Shown piece by piece: positions 1 through 8,160 of a stretch of DNA of 13,632 nucleotides; position 1 is the stretch's first letter, and the number at the start of each line of letters is the position of its first letter. Below the pieces are notes generated by a model. The model ran no database searches. It was not told the DNA's origin and saw nothing but the letters and a program-made list of their open reading frames with translations. The position numbers and the translations under genes are program-made. The stretch is taken from contig CALFZM010000300.1 in assembly GCA_937952235.1 (NCBI GenBank), positions 1-13,632 on the forward strand. Direction: 5' to 3'. Source of the stretch: an uncultured Opitutia bacterium (GTDB lineage Bacteria; Verrucomicrobiota; Verrucomicrobiia; Opitutales; Opitutaceae).

Positions 1-1
1 T

Positions 2-532
2 GGCTCGCGCGCGCCACTGTGGATCCGCAACACCGCCGCCACCGGGCTCGAACCCGGCGGTGCGTTTCTCGACCGTCTGCTCGACGCCTCCTTTCTCACC
101 GGCGGGCTGCTCTGCGACGGCGCGGGGGATTTCGTCAGCATCGAGACCGAGCCCGATCCCGCCCGGGCGACCCAGCTGGCCTACAACGTCCTCCAAGGCG
201 CCGGCGCGCGCAGCTCCAAGACCGAGTTCGTCGCCTGCCCGAGCTGCGGCCGCACGCTCTTCGACCTGCAGACGACGACCCAGCGCATCCGCGCGCAGAC
301 CGGGCACCTCAAGGGCGTCAAGATCGCCATCATGGGCTGCATCGTGAACGGACCCGGCGAGATGGCCGACGCCGATTTCGGCTACGTCGGCGGCGCACCC
401 GGCAAGATCAACCTCTACGTGGGCAAGACCTGCGTGCAGTACAACATCCCCGAGGCCGAGGCGGACTCCCGCCTGATCGCCCTCATCCGGGAGCACGGGC
501 GGTGGGTGGAGCCTCCGCCCGTCACCCCCTGA
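2..532 (+). CDS. ispG: IspG (4-hydroxy-3-methylbut-2-enyl diphosphate synthase), C-terminal part, 5' truncated by window
   Basis: This is the last 176 residues of the [4Fe-4S] enzyme that converts methylerythritol cyclodiphosphate to HMBPP in the MEP isoprenoid pathway. The frame is open from base 2. The cluster ligands are visible: CPSCG (Cys codons at 236 and 245), then MGC (Cys at 338) and NGPGE with its Glu codon at 359. The tail GGAPGKINLYVGK followed by LIREHGRWVEPP resembles the long-form IspG of plants and chlamydiae rather than the short E. coli type. The earlier stretch LLCDGAGDFVSIETEPDP also fits the long-form linker. The gene ends at TGA 530-532 and no strong hairpin terminator follows directly. 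Identification is firm. The assignment to the long form rests on these terminal motifs only, because the TIM barrel is outside the window. Confidence 0.95.
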   Translation, partial: GSRAPLWIRNTAATGLEPGGAFLDRLLDASFLTGGLLCDGAGDFVSIETEPDPARATQLAYNVLQGAGARSSKTEFVACPSCGRTLFDLQTTTQRIRAQTGHLKGVKIAIMGCIVNGPGEMADADFGYVGGAPGKINLYVGKTCVQYNIPEAEADSRLIALIREHGRWVEPPPVTP

Positions 533-1046
533 TCCGGGGATGTATTCGAAATTCTGCTGCCGTCACCTGTCCGTAACCCGGGCGCCCTCCGGCAGCCCGG
601 CTTCCGAAGCCGCCCCGCGGCCGATGTAGCGCCGTCGCCGATACGTAATTCCCCCCCCCTGCTTCCCGCGCCTGAATTCGGGCGGTCAACGCAACGAAAA
701 AACGGAAAAAGTTTCCCCCAAATCCGTGTTAACAACTTGTGGGAAAGTTCGCCTTGAAATGGTTTTTGCGTTCTCAGTTACTCCGCCCTCTTCAAGTTTC
801 CGCTGCGCCTTCGCTTCGCTCTTTTCCATGTCGCCTGCCACCCACCCCGGCGACGCCTCGCTGTAACACTCCCAATAAACGTTCGCCGCCAAATATTTAG
901 GATGCACCCACTCCTATCCCCTTTTTACGCCATGGCGGCGCTCCCTCCCTTTCGTTACTGCGTGCCGTCGCTTGCCAAGTCCCGCCGACATGTCGAAGGA
1001 GCCCAACCGGGCGCTATGTGAATAAATCCGCTTCCTTCCGCCTTAC
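533..1046. other. Intergenic region upstream of dnaA; possible replication-origin or dnaA control region
   Basis: About 510 bases lie between ispG and dnaA. From about 685 onward the region is clearly less GC-rich than its surroundings and holds short A/T runs such as GAAAAAACGGAAAAAG near 695-710, TGTTAACA at 727-734 and AAATATTTAG near 891-900. No close copy of the DnaA box TTATCCACA is present. The best match is TTTCCCACA on the minus strand at 738-746 (7 of 9). I see no convincing promoter, and dnaA has no Shine-Dalgarno sequence. A location next to dnaA and the lower GC content are compatible with oriC, but the missing box cluster keeps this low. Confidence 0.3.
712..746. repeat. Imperfect inverted repeat in the dnaA upstream region
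   Basis: The arms TTTCCCCCAA (712-721) and TTGTGGGAAA (737-746) pair at 9 of 10 positions. The 15-base loop contains the palindrome TGTTAACA. The right arm, read on the minus strand, is the best DnaA-box-like sequence in the gap. It could be a protein-binding site or a hairpin; there is no adjacent T run that would make it a terminator. Confidence 0.4.
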
Positions 1047-2450
1047 ATGTCTTCCTCGATCCTCACGCCGAACCTCTGGGAGACGGTGAAGTGCGACTTC
1101 AAGTCGCTCTTTCCCGAAGATGTTTTTCAGATGTGGTTCGAACCGGTGGTATGCCTCGAGGCGACGGCCGACAGCATGACGCTCGGGGTCCCCAACGACT
1201 TCGCCGCGATCTGGATTCACGACAACTATCTCGACCTCATCACCCAGCGGCTGAGGCTCACCGCCGGCCGGATGGTCAATGTCACGCTGCGGAAGACCGA
1301 GGGTCCCGCGCGGGGCAATGGCACGGGTGTGCCGCATGCCACCCCGCGGCAGGGAAACGAAGCCTCCGCCCGCGCCCGGGTCATGGCGCCCCGCCGCGGC
1401 TCGCGGCTCGACGATCGCGGTCCGGCCGCCGGCTCGCTCAATCCGCGCAACACCTTCGAGACGTTCGTCGTCGGCTCCAACAACCAGATGGCGCACGCCG
1501 CCTCCCTGGCGGTGGCACAAGCGCCCGCCCAGGCGTACAATCCGCTTTTCCTCTACGGTGAGACCGGGCTCGGCAAGACCCACCTGATGCACGCCATCGG
1601 GCACACCATCATCCGGCACAACCCGGATGCGCGGGTCGCGTACCTCTCCACCGAGAAGTTCACCAACGAGTTCATCCAGGCGCTGCAGGAGAACAGCCTC
1701 ACTCGCTTCCGCCAGCGCTACCGGCACGCCGACGTGCTGCTGCTCGATGACGTGCAGTTTCTTGCCGGCAAGGAGCGCATCCAGGAGGAGTTCTTCCACA
1801 CCTTCAACGACCTGTTCGAATCGGGAAAACAGATCGTCCTCACCAGCGACCGCCGCGCCAGCGAGATCCAGAAGCTCGAATCGCGCCTCATCTCCCGTTT
1901 CGAGTGGGGACTGCCGGCCGACATCCAGGCCCCGGATCTCGAAACCCGCCTCGCCATCCTGCGCACCAAGGCGCAGTCCCTCAACTGCCAGTTGCCGGAC
2001 CAGATCCTTAACTTTATCGCGCAGAACATCACGCGCAACATCCGCCGGCTCGAGGGAGCCCTGCTGAAGGTCTCGAGCTACTCGGCGCTGACGCAAAAGC
2101 CGCTCGACCTCCCCACCGCGGAGAAGCTGTTGCAGGACGTGCTGATGGAGCAGGCCCAGAACATCCTCACCATCGATACGATCCAGAAGCGCGTCTCCGA
2201 TCATTTTCAGCTTCGCCTCAGCGACATGACCAGCCGTCGCCGGCCCAATAACATCGCCATCCCCCGTCAGATCGCGATGTACCTCGCCCGCACGCTCACC
2301 AAGCACTCGCTGCAGGAGATCGGCGAAGCCTTTGGCGGGCGCGATCACGGCACCGTCATCCACGCCTGCCGCGCCGTCGACAACATGATCGAGCAGGACG
2401 CCACCACCCGCGGCAGCGTGGAGTTCCTGAAGACGCAGCTCTCGAAGTGA
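1047..2450 (+). CDS. dnaA: Chromosomal replication initiator protein DnaA
   Basis: This 467-residue protein is the ATP-dependent initiator that binds DnaA boxes and opens oriC. Domain I covers roughly residues 1-88 (the LWETVKCDF and FQMWFEPV region). It is followed by a variable Arg/Gly-rich linker and then the AAA+ domain, which begins at NPRNTFETFV (132). The Walker A motif is GETGLGKT (171-178) and Walker B is VLLLDD (230-235). The sensor/box VII stretch RLISRFEWGL follows. Domain IV ends with the DnaA signature GGRDHGTVIHACRAV from residue 430; many family members have HST where this has HGT. Length is normal. The start was chosen because the ATG at 1047 gives an intact domain I. The 16 bases before it are pyrimidine-rich with no Shine-Dalgarno sequence, as for the other host genes here. 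dnaN does not follow. Confidence 0.97.
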   Translation: MSSSILTPNLWETVKCDFKSLFPEDVFQMWFEPVVCLEATADSMTLGVPNDFAAIWIHDNYLDLITQRLRLTAGRMVNVTLRKTEGPARGNGTGVPHATPRQGNEASARARVMAPRRGSRLDDRGPAAGSLNPRNTFETFVVGSNNQMAHAASLAVAQAPAQAYNPLFLYGETGLGKTHLMHAIGHTIIRHNPDARVAYLSTEKFTNEFIQALQENSLTRFRQRYRHADVLLLDDVQFLAGKERIQEEFFHTFNDLFESGKQIVLTSDRRASEIQKLESRLISRFEWGLPADIQAPDLETRLAILRTKAQSLNCQLPDQILNFIAQNITRNIRRLEGALLKVSSYSALTQKPLDLPTAEKLLQDVLMEQAQNILTIDTIQKRVSDHFQLRLSDMTSRRRPNNIAIPRQIAMYLARTLTKHSLQEIGEAFGGRDHGTVIHACRAVDNMIEQDATTRGSVEFLKTQLSK

Positions 2451-2595
2451 GGCGGGCGAGGCGGCCGCGGGCTGCCGGGGAGAGGGAGCGGGCAGGCTTC
2501 CGGGGGTGGCCCCCGGCGCGGAGGAGGACCGTCGCGGGTCGCCCCTCGACTTGAGACTTTTCTCCTTCTACGTCACCTTCCACTCCTTGTCTCCC

Positions 2596-3183
2596 ATGTC
2601 CCTCACCTCCGAGCAGAAAGCCGCGGTCGCTTCCTGGGTCGCCGCCGGCGACAACCTGTCCACGGTCCAGAAGAAGCTCACGGAGCTCTTCAAGCTGTCG
2701 CTCACCTACCGCGACGTGCGATTCCTGGTGGACGATCTCGACCTCCAGTTGAAGGACGCCGCGCCCAAGACCGACACGAGCGACGTCACCAAGGCGGCAC
2801 CGCCCCCTCCCCCACCCGCTGCGGGTCAGCCCGGCGCGCGGCCGGCCCCGGCAACGGAAGCGGAGCTGGAGGAAGACGATTTGCCCGGCGCGCCCGAGGG
2901 TGCGATGGGTGACGAAGGGGAGAACGGCGACGGCGCTTTCCCCGACGAAGCCGATGCCCCCGCCAGCGTGAGCGTGGAGGTCGACAATGTCACCCTGATC
3001 CCCGGCGCCCTCGCCAGCGGCAGCGTGACCTTCAGCGATGGCGTCACCGGCAAGTGGATCGTCGACCAGTATGGCCGGCCGGGCTTCACCGAGGTGAGCC
3101 AGCCCGGCTACCGCCCGAAACCGGGCGATGCCCAGTCGTTCATGCAGCAGCTCAGCCGGGCGCTGCAGCAGCGCGGATTCTGA
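2596..3183 (+). CDS. Conserved-looking protein of unknown function, acidic/proline-rich middle
   Basis: I do not recognise this 195-residue protein. Residues 1-52 look like a compact helical domain, possibly helix-turn-helix (EQKAAVASWVAAGDNLSTV, then TYRDVRFLVDDLDLQL). Residues 65-125 are low-complexity: a run of six prolines at 69-74, then a Glu/Asp-rich segment (ELEEDDLPGAPEG, MGDEGENGDG). Residues 126-164 look beta-rich (VSVEVDNVTLIPG, SGSVTFSDGVTGKWIVD). The end, PGYRPKPGDAQSFMQQLSRAL, suggests a short amphipathic helix. There is no signal peptide or membrane segment. I chose ATG 2596 over the in-frame ATG at 2506 because the upstream codons read like non-coding sequence. It lies 145 bases after dnaA in the same direction and may be co-transcribed. 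A hairpin terminator follows about 150 bases downstream. Confidence 0.75.
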   Translation: MSLTSEQKAAVASWVAAGDNLSTVQKKLTELFKLSLTYRDVRFLVDDLDLQLKDAAPKTDTSDVTKAAPPPPPPAAGQPGARPAPATEAELEEDDLPGAPEGAMGDEGENGDGAFPDEADAPASVSVEVDNVTLIPGALASGSVTFSDGVTGKWIVDQYGRPGFTEVSQPGYRPKPGDAQSFMQQLSRALQQRGF

Positions 3184-3197
3184 GCCAACGACGTGCC

Positions 3198-3271
3198 AGG
3201 TGGAGCCGCCTGTCCCCAGGCGGCTGACGCTTGATGGACCGGTCCACAGCGGTTTGAAGACAAGCCGCTCA
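3198..3271 (+). repeat. REPIN-like two-hairpin element, copy 1
   Basis: The first hairpin has arms AGCCGCCTG (3204-3212) and CAGGCGGCT (3217-3225) around a TCCC loop. The second has arms AGCGGTTTG (3248-3256) and CAAGCCGCT (3261-3269) around AAGA, with one G-T pair. Between them lies the 12-base palindrome TGGACCGGTCCA (3235-3246). The two hairpins are inverted, diverged versions of each other. The same arrangement recurs at 8161-8235 in reverse orientation and, with a decayed second half, at 3391-3463. Confidence 0.85.
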
Positions 3272-3308
3272 ACCCTCGGCTGACGCGGGCTGCATCCTGA
3301 CCATCCCC

Positions 3309-3381
3309 TTCATCCTGTCTCTCAACCTCATTCGCGCGCTCAAGCTCCGTCCCGAGCGCGTTTTTTCTTGGGCAGGATGAA
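3309..3381. repeat. Inverted repeat TTCATCCTG / CAGGATGAA flanking a terminator
   Basis: TTCATCCTG at 3309-3317 and CAGGATGAA at 3373-3381 are perfect reverse complements on either side of the terminator hairpin at 3335-3366. The sequence next to the right arm (CAGGATGAACAGGAT) is itself a short tandem of CAGGAT units. It is probably intergenic repeat material; no function is evident. Confidence 0.5.
3335..3366 (+). terminator. Intrinsic terminator for the dnaA-side transcript
   Basis: A perfect 7-base-pair stem, CGCGCTC (3335-3341) with GAGCGCG (3354-3360), encloses a 12-base loop and is followed at once by TTTTTT (3361-3366). The orientation fits ending transcription of the 195-aa gene, and possibly of dnaA. 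There is no T run on the other strand, so it does not serve ligA. Confidence 0.8.
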
Positions 3382-3390
3382 CAGGATCGC

Positions 3391-3463
3391 TGGTGGAGCC
3401 GCCTGTCCCCAGGCGGCTGACCTTCGGCAGCTCCGCCCGCTGCGGCCCGAGGACAAGCCGATG
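3391..3463 (+). repeat. REPIN-like element, copy 2 (second hairpin decayed)
   Basis: The first hairpin is identical to copy 1: AGCCGCCTG at 3397-3405 and CAGGCGGCT at 3410-3418. The spacer differs, and the second hairpin survives only as an imperfect version at 3441-3462 that matches 18 of 22 positions of the intact form in copy 3. It lies between the terminator and the 3' end of ligA. Confidence 0.75.
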
Positions 3464-3521
3464 TCCCTTCCCGCGGGGCTTCTTCAGCGGTGACCTGAAG
3501 GCCCACTCCGTGGGCTCCGCC

Positions 3522-5570
3522 TCAGCTCCCGAGCAGCGCGAGCAGCCCGGCTTCGTCGAGGACGGGCACGTTCAAGGTCCGCGCCTTCTCCAGCTTCGAA
3601 CCGGCTTCCTCGCCGGCCACCACGTAGTGGGTCTTCTTGCTGACGCTCCCGCTCACTTTCCCGCCGGCCGCCTCGATCCGGGCGGTCGCCTCCTCGCGGG
3701 AAAGGGTCGGCAGCGTTCCGGTGAGGACGAAGGTCTTGCCGGACAGCGCACGGCCGCCCGCGGCGGGCGGCGCAGGCTCCAGCCCGGCCGCCTGCAGGTC
3801 GGCCAGCAGCGCACGGTTCGCCGGATCGGCAAACCACGCTCCCACGGCCCCCGCCGTCTTCTCGCCGAATCCTTCCACGCGCACCAGGTCCGCCTCGGAG
3901 GCCGCAGCCAGCGCCTCCAGCGAGCGGAATGTCCGCGCGAGGTCCTTCGCCGCGGCGGCGCCAACCTGGGGAATGCCGAGACCGTACACCACCCGCCAGA
4001 GGTCCGCCTTCCGGCTCGCGGCAATGCCCGCGATGAGGTTCGCGGCCCAGACCTCACCGGATTTCTTCAACGGCAGCAGGTCCTCCACCTTCAACCGGTA
4101 GATGTCGGCCATCGTGCGGATCAGCCCGCGCTCCAGCAGCAAAGCCACCATCTCCTCGCCCAGCCCCTCGATGTCCACGCCGCCCTTCGACGCAAAGTGC
4201 TCGATGCGGCGGCGGATCTTCTCCGGGCACTGCGGATTCGGACACCGCCACACCACCTCGCCCTCCCCGCGCGCCGCTTCGGTCTGACAAACGGGGCAAT
4301 GCCGGGGAAACGCATACGGCGCACTGCCCGCGGGACGCTTCTCGAGCAGCACCGCGACGACGGCGGGAATGATCTCGCCGGCCTTCTCCACCAGCACCGC
4401 GTCGCCGACCCGCACGTCCTTCCGCGCGATCTCGTCGGCATTGTGCAGCGTGGCCCGCTTCACCGTGGTGCCGGCGAGAAACACCGGCTCGAGCTCGGCG
4501 ACCGGCGTCAGCGCCCCCGTGCGCCCGACCTGGATCGTGATGTCGCGCACGCGCGTCTCGGCGCGATCGGGCGCGAACTTGTAGGCGCAGGCCCACCGCG
4601 GCGAGAGCTTGCGCGCCGCCTCGACCCGGCCGTCCGCCGACATGCCCCGGTATCCGATCTTCGGATGCCGCTGCTGCGCGAAGGCATCGAGCTTCACCAC
4701 GGCGCCGTCCGTGCCGTAGGGAAACCCGCGCCGCACCCGGTCCAGCTCGCCGATCGCGGCCCAGACCGCGTCGATCCCGCGCACGCTCCAGAACCTCTCC
4801 ACCACCGGCAGGCCCCAGGCCTCGAGCTGACGCCGGTACGCCGTCTGCGCGTCAACGACCTCGGGTTCGCACCAACCCAGCCCGTAGCAGACGATCTCCA
4901 GCCGTCGCTCCGCCACGAACCGCGCGTCGAGCGCCTTCAGCGTGCCGGCCGCGAGGTTGCGCGGATTCGCGTACGGCGGCTCTCCCGCCTCCTCCTGCTG
5001 CTGGTTGATCCGGCGAAACTCCTCCTCGCGCAGGTAGATCTCCCCGCGGATCTCGATGATCGCCGGCACCGGCGTTCCTTTCAGCGCGTGGGGCAGGCCG
5101 CGGATCGTGCGGACGTTGGCCGTGACGTCGTCGCCCTCCTCGCCATCACCGCGCGTCACCGCCCGGACGAGCCGGCCTTGCTCGTAGGTGAGGCTCACGG
5201 CCACGCCGTCCACCTTGGGCTCGACCGTGTAGGCGAGCTGCTCGTCCCCGAGCACTTTCGCCAGCCGGGCATGAAACTCCCGCAGCTCGGCCTCATCGTA
5301 GGTGTTGTCGAGCGTCGTCATCGCCTGCCGGTGTTTCGCGCGGGCGAAACCCTCCGTGCGGTCGTCGCCGACGCGCTGCGTCGGCGTCTCGCCCCCCGCC
5401 GCCCGCGCCGCTTCCGGAAACAGACGCTCGAGGTCGGAGAGCTCCTCCTTCAACCGGTCGTAGTCGTAGTCGGCGATCTCCGGCTGCGCCCGACGATAAT
5501 AGAGCTCGTCGTGGCGCGCGACGGTGGCGCGCAGCTCGGCAATGCGTCGTTGGGCCTCGGCGGGGGACAT
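3522..5570 (-). CDS. ligA: NAD+-dependent DNA ligase LigA
   Basis: This 682-residue enzyme seals nicks using NAD+, for Okazaki fragments and repair. The N-terminal Ia domain with HDELYYRRAQPEIADYDYD (20-38) binds NAD+. The adenylation motif is KVDG with catalytic Lys119, preceded by VEP. GEIYLR, ANPRNLAAGT and PRWACAYKF (Lys331) are the usual downstream nucleotidyltransferase motifs. The OB fold contains VGRTGALTPVAELEPV. The zinc-finger cysteines are C425, C428, C443 and C448. A helix-hairpin-helix region and a BRCT domain (about 605-682, GKTFVLTGTLPTLSREEA) follow. About 14 extra residues (near 303-320, RHPKIGYRGMSADGRVEA) sit just before PRWA compared with the E. coli protein as I recall it. 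Start ATG is at 5570. It is transcribed away from the antiporter gene; I see no strong terminator at its 3' end. Confidence 0.97.
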   Translation of the reverse strand: MSPAEAQRRIAELRATVARHDELYYRRAQPEIADYDYDRLKEELSDLERLFPEAARAAGGETPTQRVGDDRTEGFARAKHRQAMTTLDNTYDEAELREFHARLAKVLGDEQLAYTVEPKVDGVAVSLTYEQGRLVRAVTRGDGEEGDDVTANVRTIRGLPHALKGTPVPAIIEIRGEIYLREEEFRRINQQQEEAGEPPYANPRNLAAGTLKALDARFVAERRLEIVCYGLGWCEPEVVDAQTAYRRQLEAWGLPVVERFWSVRGIDAVWAAIGELDRVRRGFPYGTDGAVVKLDAFAQQRHPKIGYRGMSADGRVEAARKLSPRWACAYKFAPDRAETRVRDITIQVGRTGALTPVAELEPVFLAGTTVKRATLHNADEIARKDVRVGDAVLVEKAGEIIPAVVAVLLEKRPAGSAPYAFPRHCPVCQTEAARGEGEVVWRCPNPQCPEKIRRRIEHFASKGGVDIEGLGEEMVALLLERGLIRTMADIYRLKVEDLLPLKKSGEVWAANLIAGIAASRKADLWRVVYGLGIPQVGAAAAKDLARTFRSLEALAAASEADLVRVEGFGEKTAGAVGAWFADPANRALLADLQAAGLEPAPPAAGGRALSGKTFVLTGTLPTLSREEATARIEAAGGKVSGSVSKKTHYVVAGEEAGSKLEKARTLNVPVLDEAGLLALLGS

Positions 5571-5785
5571 CGGCCGCAGTGTTGCGGTGAACCCGTTCCA
5601 GTCCAGCCCGCGCCGCGCGAAGCGGCGGAGAAAGGCGTCGTCCGCCCGGAGGCTTCACGCGGGTGCGTCGTGCGCGCGGCTGGAGCCCGTCGCCGGAAAA
5701 GTTTTTGCCGGGAATGCTCCGCCCGGACTCGACAGGGCCGCGCGTCGCACAATCGTCGCACCCGCGCACCGTTCCCGCCGGCGCG

Positions 5786-8092
5786 ATGCACCCTCCCATG
5801 GACGGAATCGGCCTCATTCAAGACCTCGCCATCGTGCTGCTCGCCGCCGGCATCACCGGGACGCTCTGCCGGCGGCTCGGGTTGTCCGTGATCGTTGGAT
5901 ACCTGGTCGCCGGCACGATCATCGGGCCGTACACGCCGCCGTTCTCGTTCGTCCAGGACGTGGGCCGGATCCAAACGCTGTCGCAGGTGGGGCTGGTGTT
6001 TCTCATGTTCGCGATCGGGCTGGGCCTGAGCCTGAGCAAGCTTGGCCGGATGGGCGGCGGGACGCTGGCGGCGACGGCGCTCGGCGCCTTTTTCATGCTG
6101 CTGCTGACCCGCGCCCTGGGCATGGCGGTCGGATGGACGCCGTCGCAGGCCCTGTTCCTCGCGGCGATGTTCATGGTGTCGTCGTCGGCCGTGATCGCGA
6201 AGATCATCCAGGAGCAAAACCTCGGGCATGACCGCGCCGGGCAGCTCGCGCTCGGCGTCACGGTGCTCGAGGATATCGTGGCGGTGATCATGCTGACGAT
6301 CCTGGGCGCGCAGGCCCAGGGCGGCGGTGGGGAAAAGGTCAGCACCGTGCTCACGACCATGACCGCGTTCGTGGTCCTGCTGGTTGGCGCCGGGCTGCTG
6401 ATGGTGCCGCGCCTGATGCGCCGGCTCGAGGCCCGCGCCGATCCCGAGCTGCAGACGATCATCGTCGCCGGGTTGCTCTTCCTGCTCGCGCTGATCGCGG
6501 TGAAGGCCGGCTATTCGCTCGCGCTCGGAGCGTTCCTGCTCGGGGCCATCGTGGCCGAGATCCCGCAGAAGGGTGCGGTGGAGCGCGCCTTCACCGGCAT
6601 GCGGGACCTGTTCAGCAGCGTGTTCTTCGTCTCGATCGGGATGATGATCGACCTGAAGCTCGTGCTGCCCGTCTGGCCGATGATCCTCGGGCTCATGGTC
6701 TTCGTGGTCGTCGGGCGTTCGCTCGCGCTGGGCCTGGCCCTCATCCTCTGCGGCATGCGGCCGCGGGAGGCGCGCCGGGCCGGACTGCTGCTCACGCCGC
6801 TGGGGGAATTCACGTTCATCATCGCCCAGCTCGGCGTCGGCGCCGCGATCCTGCCGGCGAGCTATTATCCCATGGCGGTCGGGGTCTCGATCCTCACGGT
6901 GCTCGTCGTCCCCCTCGTCAACCGTTACGCCGGGCCGATCCTGACGCTGGCGGAGCGGATCGAGCCGCGCTGGATCACGCGGACGCTCGATGCCTACCAC
7001 GGCTGGATCGGGCACGTGCAGTCGCAGCCCACGCGCTCGCTGGCCTGGAAGCTCACCCGTGGCAGGCTGCTCCAGACCGGCGTGGAGCTGCTGTTCGCCA
7101 CCGGCGTGATGCTGTTCGCGCCGCCGCTGCTGGTGCGGCTGCAGGAGAACGCCGCCACTTTCGGGCTCGAGGCGCAGACGCTCGGCTGGATTTTCTGGAG
7201 CGTCATCGGCGTGATCGTGCTCGTGCCGGTCGTGGCCGTCTGGCGCAACCTCGCCGCGATCGCGATGATCGTGGGCGAGAGCGTCGGCAGCGACACCCGG
7301 CTCTCCGCCGGCGTGGTGCGCAACACCCTGCAGGGCCTCGTCGCGATCGGCCTCGGCATCTGGTTCTATGCCCTCGTGCCGCTCAATCATCTCGGCATCT
7401 GGGGCTGGGTGGTCATCGGCGGAGCCGCCACCGTCGTCGTGGCGGTCTTTTCCCACAAGCTGATCTATTGGCACAGCCAGTGGCAGTCGACCGTCCGGGA
7501 CGTGCTCGCCGAGGATCCCCGGGCCGCGACGGAGGCCGCCGCCGCCGCGGCGAAGGGCAAGCGGCTGCATGACCTCGAGCAGTGGCAGCTTCATCTCAGC
7601 GAAGTCGTGGTGCCCGACGCCGCGGCCTTCGGCGGGCAGACGCTTGCGCAGCTGTCGATCCCCGCCACGTTCGGTTGCGCGGTGCTGGAGCTCGAACGCA
7701 ACGGGCATGTCATCACGGCGATCCGGCCGGACTTGCGCGTCTATCCCGGCGACAAGCTGCTGCTGCTCGGCACCACGGATCAACTGGCCCGCGCGCGCGA
7801 GTTTCTGCTGCGTTCCCAGCCCGCGGGCGACGAAGCGGCCGAGTTTCAAGGTTCCGTGCTCGAGACGTTCCTGATTCCCACCGGGCCGCATGCCGGCCGG
7901 TCGCTGGCGGAACTGAAGCTGGCCCAGATCACCGGCACGCGCGTGGTCGGCATCGACCGGCAGGGCCACAAGATCATCGCCCCCTCGGGAGCGGAATGCC
8001 TCGAACCCGGCGACAACGTGCTCGTCGCCGGCACGCTCTCCGAAATCAGGGCTTTCCGCCGCTGGCTGGCGGGCGGCGGGCTGTCGTCGTGA
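5786..8092 (+). CDS. CPA2-family cation:proton antiporter with two TrkA-C domains (KefB/YbaL-like)
   Basis: This 768-residue integral membrane protein would exchange K+ or Na+ for protons. Residues about 8-385 form the Na+/H+ exchanger domain, with many hydrophobic segments and the ion-site motif VLEDIVAV (Asp163) that corresponds to the QDI motif of KefC. A second hydrophobic block at about 430-560 adds roughly four more predicted helices. The cytoplasmic tail carries two TrkA-C/RCK-C modules: about 602-675 (RPDLRVYPGDKLLLLGT) and about 690-762 (ECLEPGDNVLVAGT). There is no Rossmann TrkA-N domain, so gating by NAD(H) or glutathione as in KefC is unlikely; a small ligand such as a cyclic dinucleotide is an inference only. 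The start could be ATG 5786 or 5798. The upstream frame reads like non-coding sequence. No Shine-Dalgarno sequence is seen. Confidence 0.88.
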   Translation: MHPPMDGIGLIQDLAIVLLAAGITGTLCRRLGLSVIVGYLVAGTIIGPYTPPFSFVQDVGRIQTLSQVGLVFLMFAIGLGLSLSKLGRMGGGTLAATALGAFFMLLLTRALGMAVGWTPSQALFLAAMFMVSSSAVIAKIIQEQNLGHDRAGQLALGVTVLEDIVAVIMLTILGAQAQGGGGEKVSTVLTTMTAFVVLLVGAGLLMVPRLMRRLEARADPELQTIIVAGLLFLLALIAVKAGYSLALGAFLLGAIVAEIPQKGAVERAFTGMRDLFSSVFFVSIGMMIDLKLVLPVWPMILGLMVFVVVGRSLALGLALILCGMRPREARRAGLLLTPLGEFTFIIAQLGVGAAILPASYYPMAVGVSILTVLVVPLVNRYAGPILTLAERIEPRWITRTLDAYHGWIGHVQSQPTRSLAWKLTRGRLLQTGVELLFATGVMLFAPPLLVRLQENAATFGLEAQTLGWIFWSVIGVIVLVPVVAVWRNLAAIAMIVGESVGSDTRLSAGVVRNTLQGLVAIGLGIWFYALVPLNHLGIWGWVVIGGAATVVVAVFSHKLIYWHSQWQSTVRDVLAEDPRAATEAAAAAAKGKRLHDLEQWQLHLSEVVVPDAAAFGGQTLAQLSIPATFGCAVLELERNGHVITAIRPDLRVYPGDKLLLLGTTDQLARAREFLLRSQPAGDEAAEFQGSVLETFLIPTGPHAGRSLAELKLAQITGTRVVGIDRQGHKIIAPSGAECLEPGDNVLVAGTLSEIRAFRRWLAGGGLSS

Positions 8093-8160
8093 CCGGCCGG
8101 CAATCAGCCGGACCCTGCCGCGGGCCTTGAAATCAACTCTGAAGAGGGCCGTCCTGAAAG

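Noticed and set aside
686..907. 73-codon minus-strand frame (GTG start at 907) with a less Arg-rich translation and GGAG nearby
   Set aside because: It lies in the dnaA upstream region, its third-position GC is well below that of the neighbouring genes, and the translation shows no recognisable motif. It could be a small gene, but there is no positive support.
1014..2363. 449-codon minus-strand open frame
   Set aside because: It is antisense to dnaA, with no domain signal.
3393..5891. 832-codon plus-strand open frame
   Set aside because: It is antisense to ligA, whose catalytic and zinc motifs are unmistakable. Long antisense frames are expected in DNA with very GC-rich third codon positions.
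5450..7969. 839-codon minus-strand open frame
   Set aside because: It is antisense to the antiporter and translates to His/Arg/Glu/Asp-rich low-complexity sequence without domains.
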